Below are positions 34,451 to 42,775 of a stretch of DNA of 64,000 nucleotides, in pieces. Both the position numbers and the translations under genes were made by a program. This DNA comes from Alkalicoccobacillus gibsonii (GTDB taxonomy: Bacteria; Bacillota; Bacilli; Bacillales; Bacillaceae_D). The notes below the pieces were generated by a model. It was given only the letters and a program-made list of their open reading frames with translations, had not been told where the DNA came from and made no database searches. How positions within the stretch are numbered: the first letter of the stretch is position 1; each line of letters opens with the position of its first letter. The stretch is from positions 620,001 to 684,000 of the forward strand of contig NZ_JAEUZA010000002.1 in the NCBI RefSeq assembly GCF_016798245.1, in the 5' to 3' direction.

Positions 34451-34651
34451 GTGTATAAGCCGTATTTTTATCAAGAGCTTTCTAACAGGCTTGAATCTCG
34501 CGTGGAGATTGCGACAGATACGAATTTTATCGTTGGTTTTATCACGCGCGTAACACCTGAGCTTGTGGTGATTGATGTGACAGATGGCTATGACACAGGC
34601 TCAGATCAATATGTCTTTATAGATGCAATCAATTATGTACGATTTCCGTAA
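34451..34651 (+). CDS. Small DUF2642-like barrel protein
   Basis: A 66-residue protein starting at GTG 34451 after GAGGAGG. The pattern E-L-S-N-R-L-(E)-S-R-V-E-I-A-T-D...G-F-I-T-R-V-T-P-E-L-V-V-I-D is like that of the preceding gene's C-terminal half, without the membrane helix. Such short beta-barrel proteins are frequent among Bacillus spore coat or germination-related small proteins, but no function can be assigned. It is probably co-transcribed with 34173-34427. Confidence 0.7.
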   Translation: MYKPYFYQELSNRLESRVEIATDTNFIVGFITRVTPELVVIDVTDGYDTGSDQYVFIDAINYVRFP

Positions 34652-34691
34652 AAATATGTAATTTTTAAGGGATTCCCTTCTTGTACCCATG

Positions 34692-34700
34692 TGGTATAAT
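34692..34700 (+). promoter_or_regulatory. Extended -10 promoter for yhgE-like gene
   Basis: TGGTATAAT is a perfect TATAAT (34695-34700) with the TGn extension, which can compensate for the poor -35 (ATTCCC/GATTCC) upstream. The transcript would carry about 110 nt of leader. Confidence 0.6.
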
Positions 34701-34747
34701 CCCCTTTATGAGTAAGCGGGAAGAAGTGTCGTATACTATCTATGAAT

Positions 34748-34782
34748 AGCGTCAAGGCCAGGATCCTGGGCGCTGTTTTTTA
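34748..34782 (+). terminator. Terminator-like hairpin in the yhgE-like leader
   Basis: AGCG (34748-34751) pairs with CGCT (34771-34774) around the palindrome CCAGGATCCTGG (34758-34769), followed by GTTTTTTAT. It lies between the extended -10 promoter and the start codon at 34818, so it could attenuate expression. Confidence 0.5.
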
Positions 34783-34817
34783 TATTGTTCGCTTACATAG
34801 GAAAGGATAATGTTTGC

Positions 34818-37490
34818 ATGAAACGCATCTTAGAAGTGATCAAACAGGATTGGAGAAACATTAAGGGAACTCCAATTGTTATGCTTTTACTTATCGGATT
34901 AATGATCTTACCCTCTTTATATGCATGGTTTAATTTAAAGGCAACATGGGATCCTTATGGGAACACATCAGAACTTGCCATTGCCGTTACAAACGAGGAC
35001 GAAGGAGCCGAGGTCCGCGGTGAGCCCTTTAACGTGGGAGAAGAACTCGTGGATCAATTAGCCGACAATGATAAATTGGGATGGACGTTTGTCTCTAAAG
35101 AGGAAGCCGAACGAGGTGTGATTCACGGGGATTATTATGCAAGCATTCACATCCCGTCTGACTTCTCTGAGAAGATTAGTAGTGTTTTGACTGACTCGCC
35201 GGAAAAACCGGAGCTTGATTATAGTGTGAACGAGAAAATTAATGCGATTGCACCAAAAATGACGTCTGCTGGAGCTTCAACAATTGTTGAGGACATTAAC
35301 GAGAATTTCGTTCAGACAGCGACAGAGGCCATTTTTGAAGAATTTAACGAGATTGGTGTACAACTTGAACAAGAGCTGCCGACGATTCGAAATATCGAGA
35401 ATCAAATTTTTGAATTAGAAAATCGATTGCCTGAGATAAGCGAACTAGGTGATCAAGCTATACGCCTTGAAGAAGCTCTTCCGGAAATTCGCGAGCAGGG
35501 ACAAAAAATCGTGGATCTAGAAAAGCGGATTCCTGAGATTAATGAAGCAGGAGACCAAATTCTAGAGCTTGAAGAGCGCTTCCCTGAAATTAGACAAGCT
35601 GGAGACCGTGTACTAGAGCTACAACAACGCATTCCAGAGATTCAGCAGGCAGCAAATGCTGTTCAAGAAGTGGATCGTCGCTTTGATGAAATTGCAACAG
35701 AACTAGATACTGCGCTTGAGCAAGTAGAGAAAGCGCAAGATGTGATCGGTCGGGCGCAGGCTGCTCTTCCGATCGTAGAAGATGTAGCCGATCAAGGATT
35801 AGATTATGTTAATCGATTCCAAAGCTTTTTAGATGAAAATGATGAGGCGTTTGCGGCGATTACACCAGCCATTGAACAAAATTTGCGACTGGTAGAGCAA
35901 ACAACCTCAGCTGTGGCTCAGCTTACAGGTGCATTACGTGACGCGGAGCCATCAGAAGAAGCCATTCAAAATGCAGCAAACTTGAATGACCGACTAACTT
36001 CCGCAATCTCAATGCTTGATCAAACCATTAGCTTGTATCAAGAGCTTGAGGAATTCCTGCCTGGAAATCCGTTAGCAGATCAGATTGGTCAATTACAATC
36101 CTTAAGAACGGAGCTTGTTTCCACACAGGAATCAGTACAGAAGGTGCAGAATGCTCTTGAAAATGGTGAACAACCAGCTGAGGATGTACTAAACGAGTTA
36201 GACAAACGAGCAAACGCAGCAAACGAACGCAGTTCAGCCGCTCGTTCTCGTTTTGAATCAGGTGGTGCTGACACGATTAACTCAGCGCTCGGACAAATTC
36301 GTGAAACGGCGCAAACCGCTTCTGATAATTTAACAGAAGCAACGGAAATGCTGCCGAACGTAGAAGGAATCTTAGACGATGCTGCTGGTATTGCAGATTA
36401 CGGGCAGGAAGAGCTTCTGCAAATTCGCGAGGCGATGCCTGAGATTGGTACGCGTGTACATGAAGTTGCAGAAGCGATCAACAAGGACTTGCCTAATGCA
36501 ATTGATGTCATCAATAAAGCGAGTGACTTTGTTCAAAATGATCTTAGTCATGTAGAGGATCAAATACACCGTGCGGCAGATTTTGTTCGAAATGATTTGC
36601 CTGGGGCAGAGGATCAGATTCGTAAGCTATCAGATCTCGTACAAAACCGTTTGCCAGAAGCAGAAGAATCCGTTCACAAAATTGCCGATGTGGTCCGGAA
36701 CCAACTCCCTGATATGGAGGACGCAGTAAAGGAAGCTGCCGATCGAATTCGCGATTTTGATGAAGACTATGACTTAGGAGAAATCATTGAGTTATTAAAG
36801 AACGACGTACAAGCAGAGAGTGAATTCTTTGCTGATCCAGTCATATTAAACGAAGACCGTAAATTTCCGATTCCGAACTACGGGTCAGCAAGCTCACCCT
36901 TCTACACATCCTTAGCGCTGTGGGTTGGGGCATTGTTGCTTGCGAATCTATTAAGAGCCGACGTAGAAGATCCGGAAAACAGATTTAATTTTGTCCATGT
37001 GTACTTTGGTCGTCTGGTTACATTCCTTGTTGTAGGTGTTGGACAAGGATTAATTGTGACACTTGGAAACATCTTTATCCTTGGCGCGTACGTAGATAAT
37101 AAGATCCTCTATGTCTTATTCGGTATTCTTATAAGCCAAGTCTTCATGACCATGGTCTATACGCTAGTATCTGTTTTTGGGAATATCGGTAAAGCGATTG
37201 GAATCATCTTAATGGTGCTGCAGCTCTCAGGTGGGGGTGGCACATTCCCTATTCAAGTGGCGCCATCCTTCTTCCAGGCCATTCATCCGTTCCTTCCGTT
37301 TACGTATGCGGTTGGATTGTTACGAGAAGCTGTTGGAGGAGTTGTCCCATCTATTGTTTGGACAAATCTGGGCTTTTTGTTTTTATTCTGGATAGGTGCC
37401 ATTGCGTTTGGACTTCTTTTGAAGAAGCCACTACACAAACGAATCCAAGCAACAGCAGAGAAATCCAAGGCAAGTGGAATGATTCAATAA
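34818..37490 (+). CDS. YhgE/Pip family membrane protein with long repeat-rich ectodomain
   Basis: A membrane protein of about 890 residues. One N-terminal membrane helix (about 18-36, with L-P-S-L-Y-A-W-F-N) is typical of the YhgE/Pip N-domain. A long extracellular helical region (about 180-650) follows, and then a C-terminal ABC-2-like membrane block of about six helices (670-870). The ectodomain contains five 17-residue repeats (L-E-x-R-x-P-E-I pattern, about 200-290) and later five 18-residue repeats (N-D-L-P-x-x-E-D-Q-I pattern, about 550-645). Relatives are phage receptors (Pip, YueB) or export-associated. Start ATG 34818 has AGGAAAGGAT; the TTG at 34785 lacks a ribosome site. Confidence 0.85.
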   Translation: MKRILEVIKQDWRNIKGTPIVMLLLIGLMILPSLYAWFNLKATWDPYGNTSELAIAVTNEDEGAEVRGEPFNVGEELVDQLADNDKLGWTFVSKEEAERGVIHGDYYASIHIPSDFSEKISSVLTDSPEKPELDYSVNEKINAIAPKMTSAGASTIVEDINENFVQTATEAIFEEFNEIGVQLEQELPTIRNIENQIFELENRLPEISELGDQAIRLEEALPEIREQGQKIVDLEKRIPEINEAGDQILELEERFPEIRQAGDRVLELQQRIPEIQQAANAVQEVDRRFDEIATELDTALEQVEKAQDVIGRAQAALPIVEDVADQGLDYVNRFQSFLDENDEAFAAITPAIEQNLRLVEQTTSAVAQLTGALRDAEPSEEAIQNAANLNDRLTSAISMLDQTISLYQELEEFLPGNPLADQIGQLQSLRTELVSTQESVQKVQNALENGEQPAEDVLNELDKRANAANERSSAARSRFESGGADTINSALGQIRETAQTASDNLTEATEMLPNVEGILDDAAGIADYGQEELLQIREAMPEIGTRVHEVAEAINKDLPNAIDVINKASDFVQNDLSHVEDQIHRAADFVRNDLPGAEDQIRKLSDLVQNRLPEAEESVHKIADVVRNQLPDMEDAVKEAADRIRDFDEDYDLGEIIELLKNDVQAESEFFADPVILNEDRKFPIPNYGSASSPFYTSLALWVGALLLANLLRADVEDPENRFNFVHVYFGRLVTFLVVGVGQGLIVTLGNIFILGAYVDNKILYVLFGILISQVFMTMVYTLVSVFGNIGKAIGIILMVLQLSGGGGTFPIQVAPSFFQAIHPFLPFTYAVGLLREAVGGVVPSIVWTNLGFLFLFWIGAIAFGLLLKKPLHKRIQATAEKSKASGMIQ

Positions 37491-37496
37491 TAGGAG

Positions 37497-37532
37497 GGCG
37501 AAACAGGCGAGGTGAAACCTGTTTCGCCTTTT
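37497..37532 (+). terminator. Terminator of yhgE-like gene
   Basis: GGCGAAACAGG (37497-37507) and CCTGTTTCGCC (37518-37528) form an 11-bp stem followed by TTTT. Confidence 0.9.
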
Positions 37533-37592
37533 ATCCATTCTCGTACTTTACCGATGAATTCGCTATACTAAGAAGAATGGGGGTTGATAAAG

Positions 37593-39227
37593 ATGAAAGA
37601 CATGCATATAACCGTTATCGCGCCTTACGAAGGACTTCAAAAAACAGTCAAACGCGTGATCCAAAAACAACAGCCTTTCACATATAATGTGTACCTTGCT
37701 GATCTGCAAGAAGCTATTCCAATTATCCAGAAGGTAGACGACAAAACAGATCTCTATATTAGTCGTGGAGGAACAGCTAATGTCATTAAGGCTCATACAG
37801 ATAAGCAGGTCGTTGAAATTCCAATCTCAGGCTATGATATCTTACGAACCTTGTTATTAATTCAGGATGATAAGGAAGAAGCTGAGATCATTGCCTTTGA
37901 GAACATTTCAAGTGATTTTAACGAAATTTCTCAGTTGCTTGGAATCGAAGTTCCCATTACGTCCATTCATTCTGCGGCTGAAGCTGAACCGGCCGTCATC
38001 AAGGCGAAAGCGTCAGGACGTAGGGTTATTATTGGAGACACAGTTACAAACGATTTTGCACAGCGTTATGGCGTGGAAGGGATTTTAATCACATCGGGGG
38101 TTGAATCCGTTAAGCAAGCATTTGAACAGGCTGAGACCATTCGCCAAGTGCATCTTTTTCATGATGAAGAGAAGGAATTGTTTAAGACGTTAGCTACAGA
38201 AATGGATGAATCCTTTTTAGTGGTAAGAGGCAAGGAAATACGCTTTAAAAATAACGCATTAAAAAGGCTCGGACACCAAGTAGATGTGAGTCATTTAGTA
38301 AAACAGTTATTTGAACGGTTAGAGAATAAAATGCCTTCAGATGAACGGACTCATACGTTATATGCTGAGGAGAAACCTTATCAATTAAAAGTCCAACCAT
38401 TAGGGAAAAAAGGTTACTTCATCATCTACATTCGGGAAATCGAACAAGTCATTCCGAGCTTCTGTAGTCCGTTTCAAACAGATGGACTTACCCTCCCGTT
38501 AGTTCTAGGAACAAAATCAGAATTGGTAGATCGATTTAACCAACTGGTTGAGAGTAACGATCCAATTCTTATTCTGGCAGAAGAAGGGTCTGGCGAACGC
38601 TGTGTGACAGAAGCCTTTTTAGCGAACCGGTGGGCGTTGGAGTGTGACTTGCGAAAACAGGTTGAAATGGGCGAGTTATTTCAGACGCAGATGCCACTAT
38701 TTTTCTCACATCTTCATACATTGTCTGAGTCAAAGCAAAAAGAATGGATAGATGCTGCAACAAGGTATAAGGCGCCAGTTGTTTTCTTTTGTAATCATGA
38801 TGTGAAGAAGGACTGGTTTGGAGACAGAATTTTGGAATTGCCGTCACTGACTGCGAGGCTTGAACAGGACCCTAGCTTTATCCGTACGTTTATTTCTCGG
38901 GCTAACAGCCGATTTGGCAAGCAAGTTATAGGACTTAAAAACAAAGCAGCTGAAATGCAAGAGCTATGTCAAAGGCACTCACTTGTATCATTTAGAGACC
39001 TTATTTTTCAGGAAGTTGAACAAGCACAAGCTTCGCATATTCATCTTGAGGTGAAACAACTAAATCATGAACAAGATGGCGTTATTTGTTTGGATCTAAG
39101 TAAAACGCTTGATGAAATGGAAAGTGAAATCATTCAACGAGTGTTAAAGGAGGAAGGATTTAATCAATCTAAAACAGCTAAACGACTTAATGTGAATCGT
39201 ACAACCATCTGGAGAAAACTAAAATAG
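37593..39227 (+). CDS. PrpR-like regulator with degenerate AAA+ domain
   Basis: This transcription factor of about 544 residues has an N-terminal PrpR_N sensor domain (about 1-190; I-S-R-G-G-T-A-N and V-I-G-D-T-V-T near 150 are typical), a middle region, and a C-terminal Fis-type helix-turn-helix (N-Q-S-K-T-A-K-R-L-N-V-N-R-T-T-I-W-R-K-L). The central AAA+ region lacks a proper Walker A (A-E-E-G-S-G-E-R instead of GxxGxGK[ST]) and the GAFTGA loop needed for sigma-54 contact, so it is probably not a sigma-54 activator. It precedes a permease-kinase-PdxA2 set, which it probably controls. ATG 37593 is preferred over TTG 37584. Confidence 0.78.
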   Translation: MKDMHITVIAPYEGLQKTVKRVIQKQQPFTYNVYLADLQEAIPIIQKVDDKTDLYISRGGTANVIKAHTDKQVVEIPISGYDILRTLLLIQDDKEEAEIIAFENISSDFNEISQLLGIEVPITSIHSAAEAEPAVIKAKASGRRVIIGDTVTNDFAQRYGVEGILITSGVESVKQAFEQAETIRQVHLFHDEEKELFKTLATEMDESFLVVRGKEIRFKNNALKRLGHQVDVSHLVKQLFERLENKMPSDERTHTLYAEEKPYQLKVQPLGKKGYFIIYIREIEQVIPSFCSPFQTDGLTLPLVLGTKSELVDRFNQLVESNDPILILAEEGSGERCVTEAFLANRWALECDLRKQVEMGELFQTQMPLFFSHLHTLSESKQKEWIDAATRYKAPVVFFCNHDVKKDWFGDRILELPSLTARLEQDPSFIRTFISRANSRFGKQVIGLKNKAAEMQELCQRHSLVSFRDLIFQEVEQAQASHIHLEVKQLNHEQDGVICLDLSKTLDEMESEIIQRVLKEEGFNQSKTAKRLNVNRTTIWRKLK

Positions 39228-39262
39228 TGTTGCATTTAGCAACTTATTTTAGTTTTTTTATT
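39217..39262 (+). terminator. Terminator of the PrpR-like gene
   Basis: AAAACTAAAATA with GTTGC pairs with GCAAC and TATTTTAGTTTT across an ATTTA loop, then T residues. The left arm includes the stop codon. Confidence 0.75.
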
Positions 39263-39308
39263 GTTTTTTTTAATAATGGGTGTATATTTATGACTGTAAA
39301 CGTTTGCT
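39261..39308 (+). promoter_or_regulatory. Promoter and cre-like box for permease-kinase-pdxA2 operon
   Basis: TTGTTT (39261-39266) and TATATT (39283-39288) are 16 bp apart. TGTAAACGTTTGCT (39295-39308) matches the cre consensus at 12 of 14 positions and lies over the expected start of transcription. Confidence 0.55.
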
Positions 39309-39363
39309 GAATTATTTTCTAGAAAAAAAGTATTGCAAAATAGAACAGAAAGTTGGTAAGCTG

Positions 39364-40341
39364 ATGAGACTAAAACAATCAATCGAGAAAATCCCAGGTG
39401 GAATGATGGTTGTTCCTCTATTACTTGGAGCCCTTATTAATACGGTTATGCCTCAAGCGTTACGGATTGGAAACTTTACTGAAGCACTTTTTGTAAACGG
39501 TGCCTCAACACTAATTGCCTTATTTCTTCTCTGTGCAGGATCGCAAATTAACATAAAAAGTTTTGGTGTTTCTTTTGGAAAGGGATTCACGCTATTAATG
39601 GTTAAATGGATTTTTGGGGGAGCTGTTGGTGCAATTATTTTCCTTCTGGCAGGCGGTGCAGAAGGCCTATTCCTTGGACTTGCCCCAATTGCTGTTATTG
39701 CGGCCATGACAAATTCAAATGGTGGATTGTATGTTGCGCTTGCAGGACAGTACGGAAAAAGTGAAGACAAAGCAGCATACTCTGTGCTTGCGATGAATGA
39801 TGGACCTTTGTTCACAATGTTAACGCTATCTGTTCTTGGAGCTGTTGGTCTTCAAGGCGGATTCTTTGAAATTACAGCCTTTATAGGTGTTCTTTTACCG
39901 ATTCTTATCGGTTTCATCCTTGGGAATATTGATGGAGATATGAGAACCTTCCTTGGTAAGGGAGCAGATGTGCTGATCCCATTCTTTGCATTTGCCTTAG
40001 GTATGAACATCAGCTTCTCCTCTATCGTAGAAGGTGGCTTACCTGGTATTTTCCTTGGTGTATTGGTTGTTTTAATAACAGGGATTACAGGCTATTGGGC
40101 ATTTAAAATCTTTAAATGGAACCCACTCATTGGTGCCGCAGAAGGATCAACAGCAGGTAATGCTGTTGCTACTCCAGCCGCCATTGCTACAGCAAGTACA
40201 GCTTTTGCGTACAACGTAGAACTTGCTACTGTACAAGTAGCAGCCAGTGTCGTAACAACGGCCATTTTACTTCCGATCTTTGTTGGCTTTTTAGCTAAAC
40301 GATTAGAAAGGAAGCAAGGCCCTGTAACATCAGAGGAGTGA
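39364..40341 (+). CDS. KdgT-family 2-keto-3-deoxygluconate-type permease
   Basis: This is a membrane carrier of about 325 residues with about ten helices, of the 2-keto-3-deoxygluconate transporter family (I-P-G-G-M-M-V-V-P-L-L-L-G near the N-terminus; M-T-N-S-N-G-G-L-Y and A-G-N-A-V-A-T-P-A-A in later loops). An upstream GTG at 39280 would add 28 polar residues with no ribosome site and overlap the proposed cre, so ATG 39364 is taken. With a DUF1537 kinase and PdxA2 downstream it more likely imports a tetronate such as D-threonate than KDG. Confidence 0.85.
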   Translation: MRLKQSIEKIPGGMMVVPLLLGALINTVMPQALRIGNFTEALFVNGASTLIALFLLCAGSQINIKSFGVSFGKGFTLLMVKWIFGGAVGAIIFLLAGGAEGLFLGLAPIAVIAAMTNSNGGLYVALAGQYGKSEDKAAYSVLAMNDGPLFTMLTLSVLGAVGLQGGFFEITAFIGVLLPILIGFILGNIDGDMRTFLGKGADVLIPFFAFALGMNISFSSIVEGGLPGIFLGVLVVLITGITGYWAFKIFKWNPLIGAAEGSTAGNAVATPAAIATASTAFAYNVELATVQVAASVVTTAILLPIFVGFLAKRLERKQGPVTSEE

Positions 40342-40346
40342 ACATA

Positions 40347-41645
40347 ATGAAAGTCGCAATTATAGCGGATGATATAACAGGAGCAAATGATAGCGGGGTT
40401 CAGCTTGCCAAAAGTGGGCTGAAAACGGCTGTCTGGCTTAATAATGTAGAACAACAAACGGTTGAATCGTTAGAAGCTGTAGTGATTGATACCGATAGTC
40501 GGGCGATGAGCGAGCATGAAGCCAGAGAATCCATAAAAGCATCCTTACACGTTTTAGAGCCGTATCAACCGCAGCTTTTATTCAAAAAGGTGGATTCGAC
40601 CTTACGCGGAAATGTTGGAGCGGAGCTTGCTGAGCTAATCAAGCTAAACGAACCAGATTATGTGTTGTTAACTCCTAGTTTTCCGGAAAGTAGACGAACA
40701 GTTAGTGAGGGGCTTTTATACGTAGATGGGACGCCAATTGGTGAAACAGAATTTGCGTTAAACGAGGCTGACCCGGTCAAGGATTCACGAATTGCTGATC
40801 ATATCGGAAGACAGTTTAAAGGAGAGCTTGTAGAGGTCCCAGAGGAATTATGGACTAAAAGCCAAAGCAAGATCGAGGCATGGCTTAAGCAGAATCACTC
40901 TGCAAAAGGATGTGTTTTCATCTGTGACGCAACAAGCTCTCACACTTTAAAGACGATCGCCCAGTTTGCACAAGGATCTACTGATCAAATTCTTCTCGCA
41001 GGCTCTGCAGGTCTTTCCTCTGCATTAACAATCGAAAGTAATGGAGGAAAACGCGAGGTTAAGCGAACAAAACCAACACAACCGATCCTATACCTTATTG
41101 GAAGTATGAGTGATATTAGCCGTAAACAGGTACAGCATCTACTGATTCAGGAACAAGCTGTTGGTATAAAAATGGACGCCTTAAAAGCGGTAGATGAGGA
41201 TGAGTTTGTTAGAGCAACGGAATTCGAACGAGTAAACAAAGAGGCGCATGCAACTCTGAGAGATCAAAAAATTCCTGTTATCTATTCTGGGACAGAGCGA
41301 CATGAAATTGATGTAGTGTATTCGTATGCGCAAGAGAAAAACATTCCACTCTCTGTCATCAGTAAGCGTATTGTTGCACTACTTGCAGCAGTTGGAGAAA
41401 ACCTTGTTCAAACGTATTCGTTTCAAGCGATCATCATGACTGGTGGAGATACAGCGAAAGCACTATGTAAACGTATCGACATCAGTCAGCTCAATCTAAT
41501 CGATGAGTTTGAAACTGGCATCCCGATCTCAATGTTTACGGGCTCGCTTGAGGGTACCTACGCGATTACAAAAGCCGGAGCATTTGGTACAGAGCATACA
41601 TTTAGCAAGATTTATCAATTTTTTATGGAGGGTGCGATAAAATGA
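40347..41645 (+). CDS. Four-carbon acid sugar kinase (DUF1537), D-threonate kinase type
   Basis: A 432-residue DUF1537 kinase. The N-terminal substrate domain has I-I-A-D-D-I-T-G-A-N-D-S-G and K-K-V-D-S-T-L-R-G-N, and the C-terminal nucleotide domain ends with M-T-G-G-D-T-A and G-S-L-E-G-T-Y-A-I-T-K-A-G-A-F-G. In characterised pathways such kinases paired with PdxA2 phosphorylate D-threonate (or D-erythronate) at O4. GAGGAG precedes ATG 40347. It overlaps the next gene by 4 bp, so the kinase-dehydrogenase pair is tightly coupled. Confidence 0.87.
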   Translation: MKVAIIADDITGANDSGVQLAKSGLKTAVWLNNVEQQTVESLEAVVIDTDSRAMSEHEARESIKASLHVLEPYQPQLLFKKVDSTLRGNVGAELAELIKLNEPDYVLLTPSFPESRRTVSEGLLYVDGTPIGETEFALNEADPVKDSRIADHIGRQFKGELVEVPEELWTKSQSKIEAWLKQNHSAKGCVFICDATSSHTLKTIAQFAQGSTDQILLAGSAGLSSALTIESNGGKREVKRTKPTQPILYLIGSMSDISRKQVQHLLIQEQAVGIKMDALKAVDEDEFVRATEFERVNKEAHATLRDQKIPVIYSGTERHEIDVVYSYAQEKNIPLSVISKRIVALLAAVGENLVQTYSFQAIIMTGGDTAKALCKRIDISQLNLIDEFETGIPISMFTGSLEGTYAITKAGAFGTEHTFSKIYQFFMEGAIK

Positions 41646-42643
41646 AGAATCCAATTATCGGTATTACTATGGGAGATGCAGCAGGAGTTGGACCCGAAAT
41701 TATTTCTAAAGCCTTTGCTTCCGGCGAGCTTTTTCAAAGTGGTCGTCCACTAGTCATTGGAGATTACGAGCTGATGGAGCGTGCTGTTGCGATCACAAAA
41801 ACTGAATTAAATGTCGTTCCTGTAAAGGATCCAACAGAATGTGTCTTTGAACCGGGAACGATTGAAGTATTAGATCTCAAGCTTTTACCAAAGGATCTTC
41901 CATTTGGTCAAGTGAGTGAAGAAGCAGGAAATGCAGCCTTTCGTTATGTGGAAAAGGCAGTTGAGTTAGCAAAGGAATCAAAAATTCATGCGATTTGTAC
42001 AGCACCACTTAACAAAGAAGCGATGCAAAAAGCAGGACATATGTATCCGGGTCATACAGAAATTTTAGCTGAGCTAACAGGTACAAAGGATTTCTCAATG
42101 ATGCTTTCTGCACCTACATTAAAAGTAATTCACTTAACCACGCATGTAGGATTACGAAAAGCGATTGATATGATCAATCCAGAACGTACGCATAAGGTCA
42201 TCACACTTGCTGATGAAACTTTAAAAAATGCAGGTGTTCAAACCCCACGCATTGCTGTATGTGGAATCAATCCTCATGCGGGTGAAAACGGATTGTTTGG
42301 CGAAGGGGAAGAGGAAGAGAAGCTGATCCCTGCCATCAAACAAGCGCAAAAGGAAGGGATTAATGTAGAAGGCCCTTATCCTGCTGATACGTTGTTTTTC
42401 CGTGCGGCACGTGGAGATTTTGACATGGTGGTAGCGTGCTATCACGATCAGGGTCACGTTCCAATCAAGGTGATGGGGCTTGAAGCTGGAGTGAACATCA
42501 CAGTTGGTCTAAAAGGTGGAATCATTCGTACATCAGTAGACCACGGAACCGCATTTGATATTGCAGGTAAAAATATTGCAGACGAGCGCAGCTTAATCGC
42601 AGCCTATAAGGATGCAGTAGAACTAGCTCCAACCTCAAAATAA
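41642..42643 (+). CDS. pdxA2: PdxA2-type 4-phospho-tetronate dehydrogenase
   Basis: A 333-residue member of the PdxA family (M-G-D-A-A-G-V-G-P-E near the N-terminus; H-T-E-I-L-A and C-Y-H-D-Q-G-H-V-P-I-K motifs with metal-binding His residues; D-H-G-T-A-F-D-I-A-G-K at the end). Neighbouring a DUF1537 kinase rather than pyridoxine genes, it should be PdxA2, which oxidatively decarboxylates 4-phospho-D-threonate or -erythronate to dihydroxyacetone phosphate. Substrate choice between the two epimers is not settled by sequence. A terminator follows. Confidence 0.87.
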   Translation: MKNPIIGITMGDAAGVGPEIISKAFASGELFQSGRPLVIGDYELMERAVAITKTELNVVPVKDPTECVFEPGTIEVLDLKLLPKDLPFGQVSEEAGNAAFRYVEKAVELAKESKIHAICTAPLNKEAMQKAGHMYPGHTEILAELTGTKDFSMMLSAPTLKVIHLTTHVGLRKAIDMINPERTHKVITLADETLKNAGVQTPRIAVCGINPHAGENGLFGEGEEEEKLIPAIKQAQKEGINVEGPYPADTLFFRAARGDFDMVVACYHDQGHVPIKVMGLEAGVNITVGLKGGIIRTSVDHGTAFDIAGKNIADERSLIAAYKDAVELAPTSK

Positions 42644-42650
42644 ACAGGAA

Positions 42651-42685
42651 AGCAGTAAGCATTGAGAGATGCTTGCTGCTTTTTT
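42651..42685 (+). terminator. Terminator of permease-kinase-pdxA2 operon
   Basis: AGCAGTAAGCAT (42651-42662) and ATGCTTGCTGCT (42669-42680) form a 12-bp stem with one G-U pair, then five T residues. Confidence 0.9.
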
Positions 42686-42775
42686 ATATGAATCCAACTA
42701 GCCCTGTCCATAATGATTAGGTTTACAAAGATAAAATCTGATAAACTGGATAGATTAGTTTTAGAGGAGACGATC

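Noticed and set aside
34818-37490. Phage infection protein as evidence of a prophage
   Set aside because: YhgE/Pip proteins are host membrane proteins that phages may use; no phage genes, integrase or att site are nearby.
37593-39364. Sigma-54-dependent promoter for the permease operon
   Set aside because: No TGGCAC-N5-TTGC element was found upstream of 39364, and the regulator lacks GAFTGA.
41642-42643. PdxA of pyridoxal phosphate synthesis
   Set aside because: Neighbours are a DUF1537 kinase and a sugar-acid permease, not pdx genes. Bacillaceae normally make PLP by PdxST, so PdxA2 is the better call.
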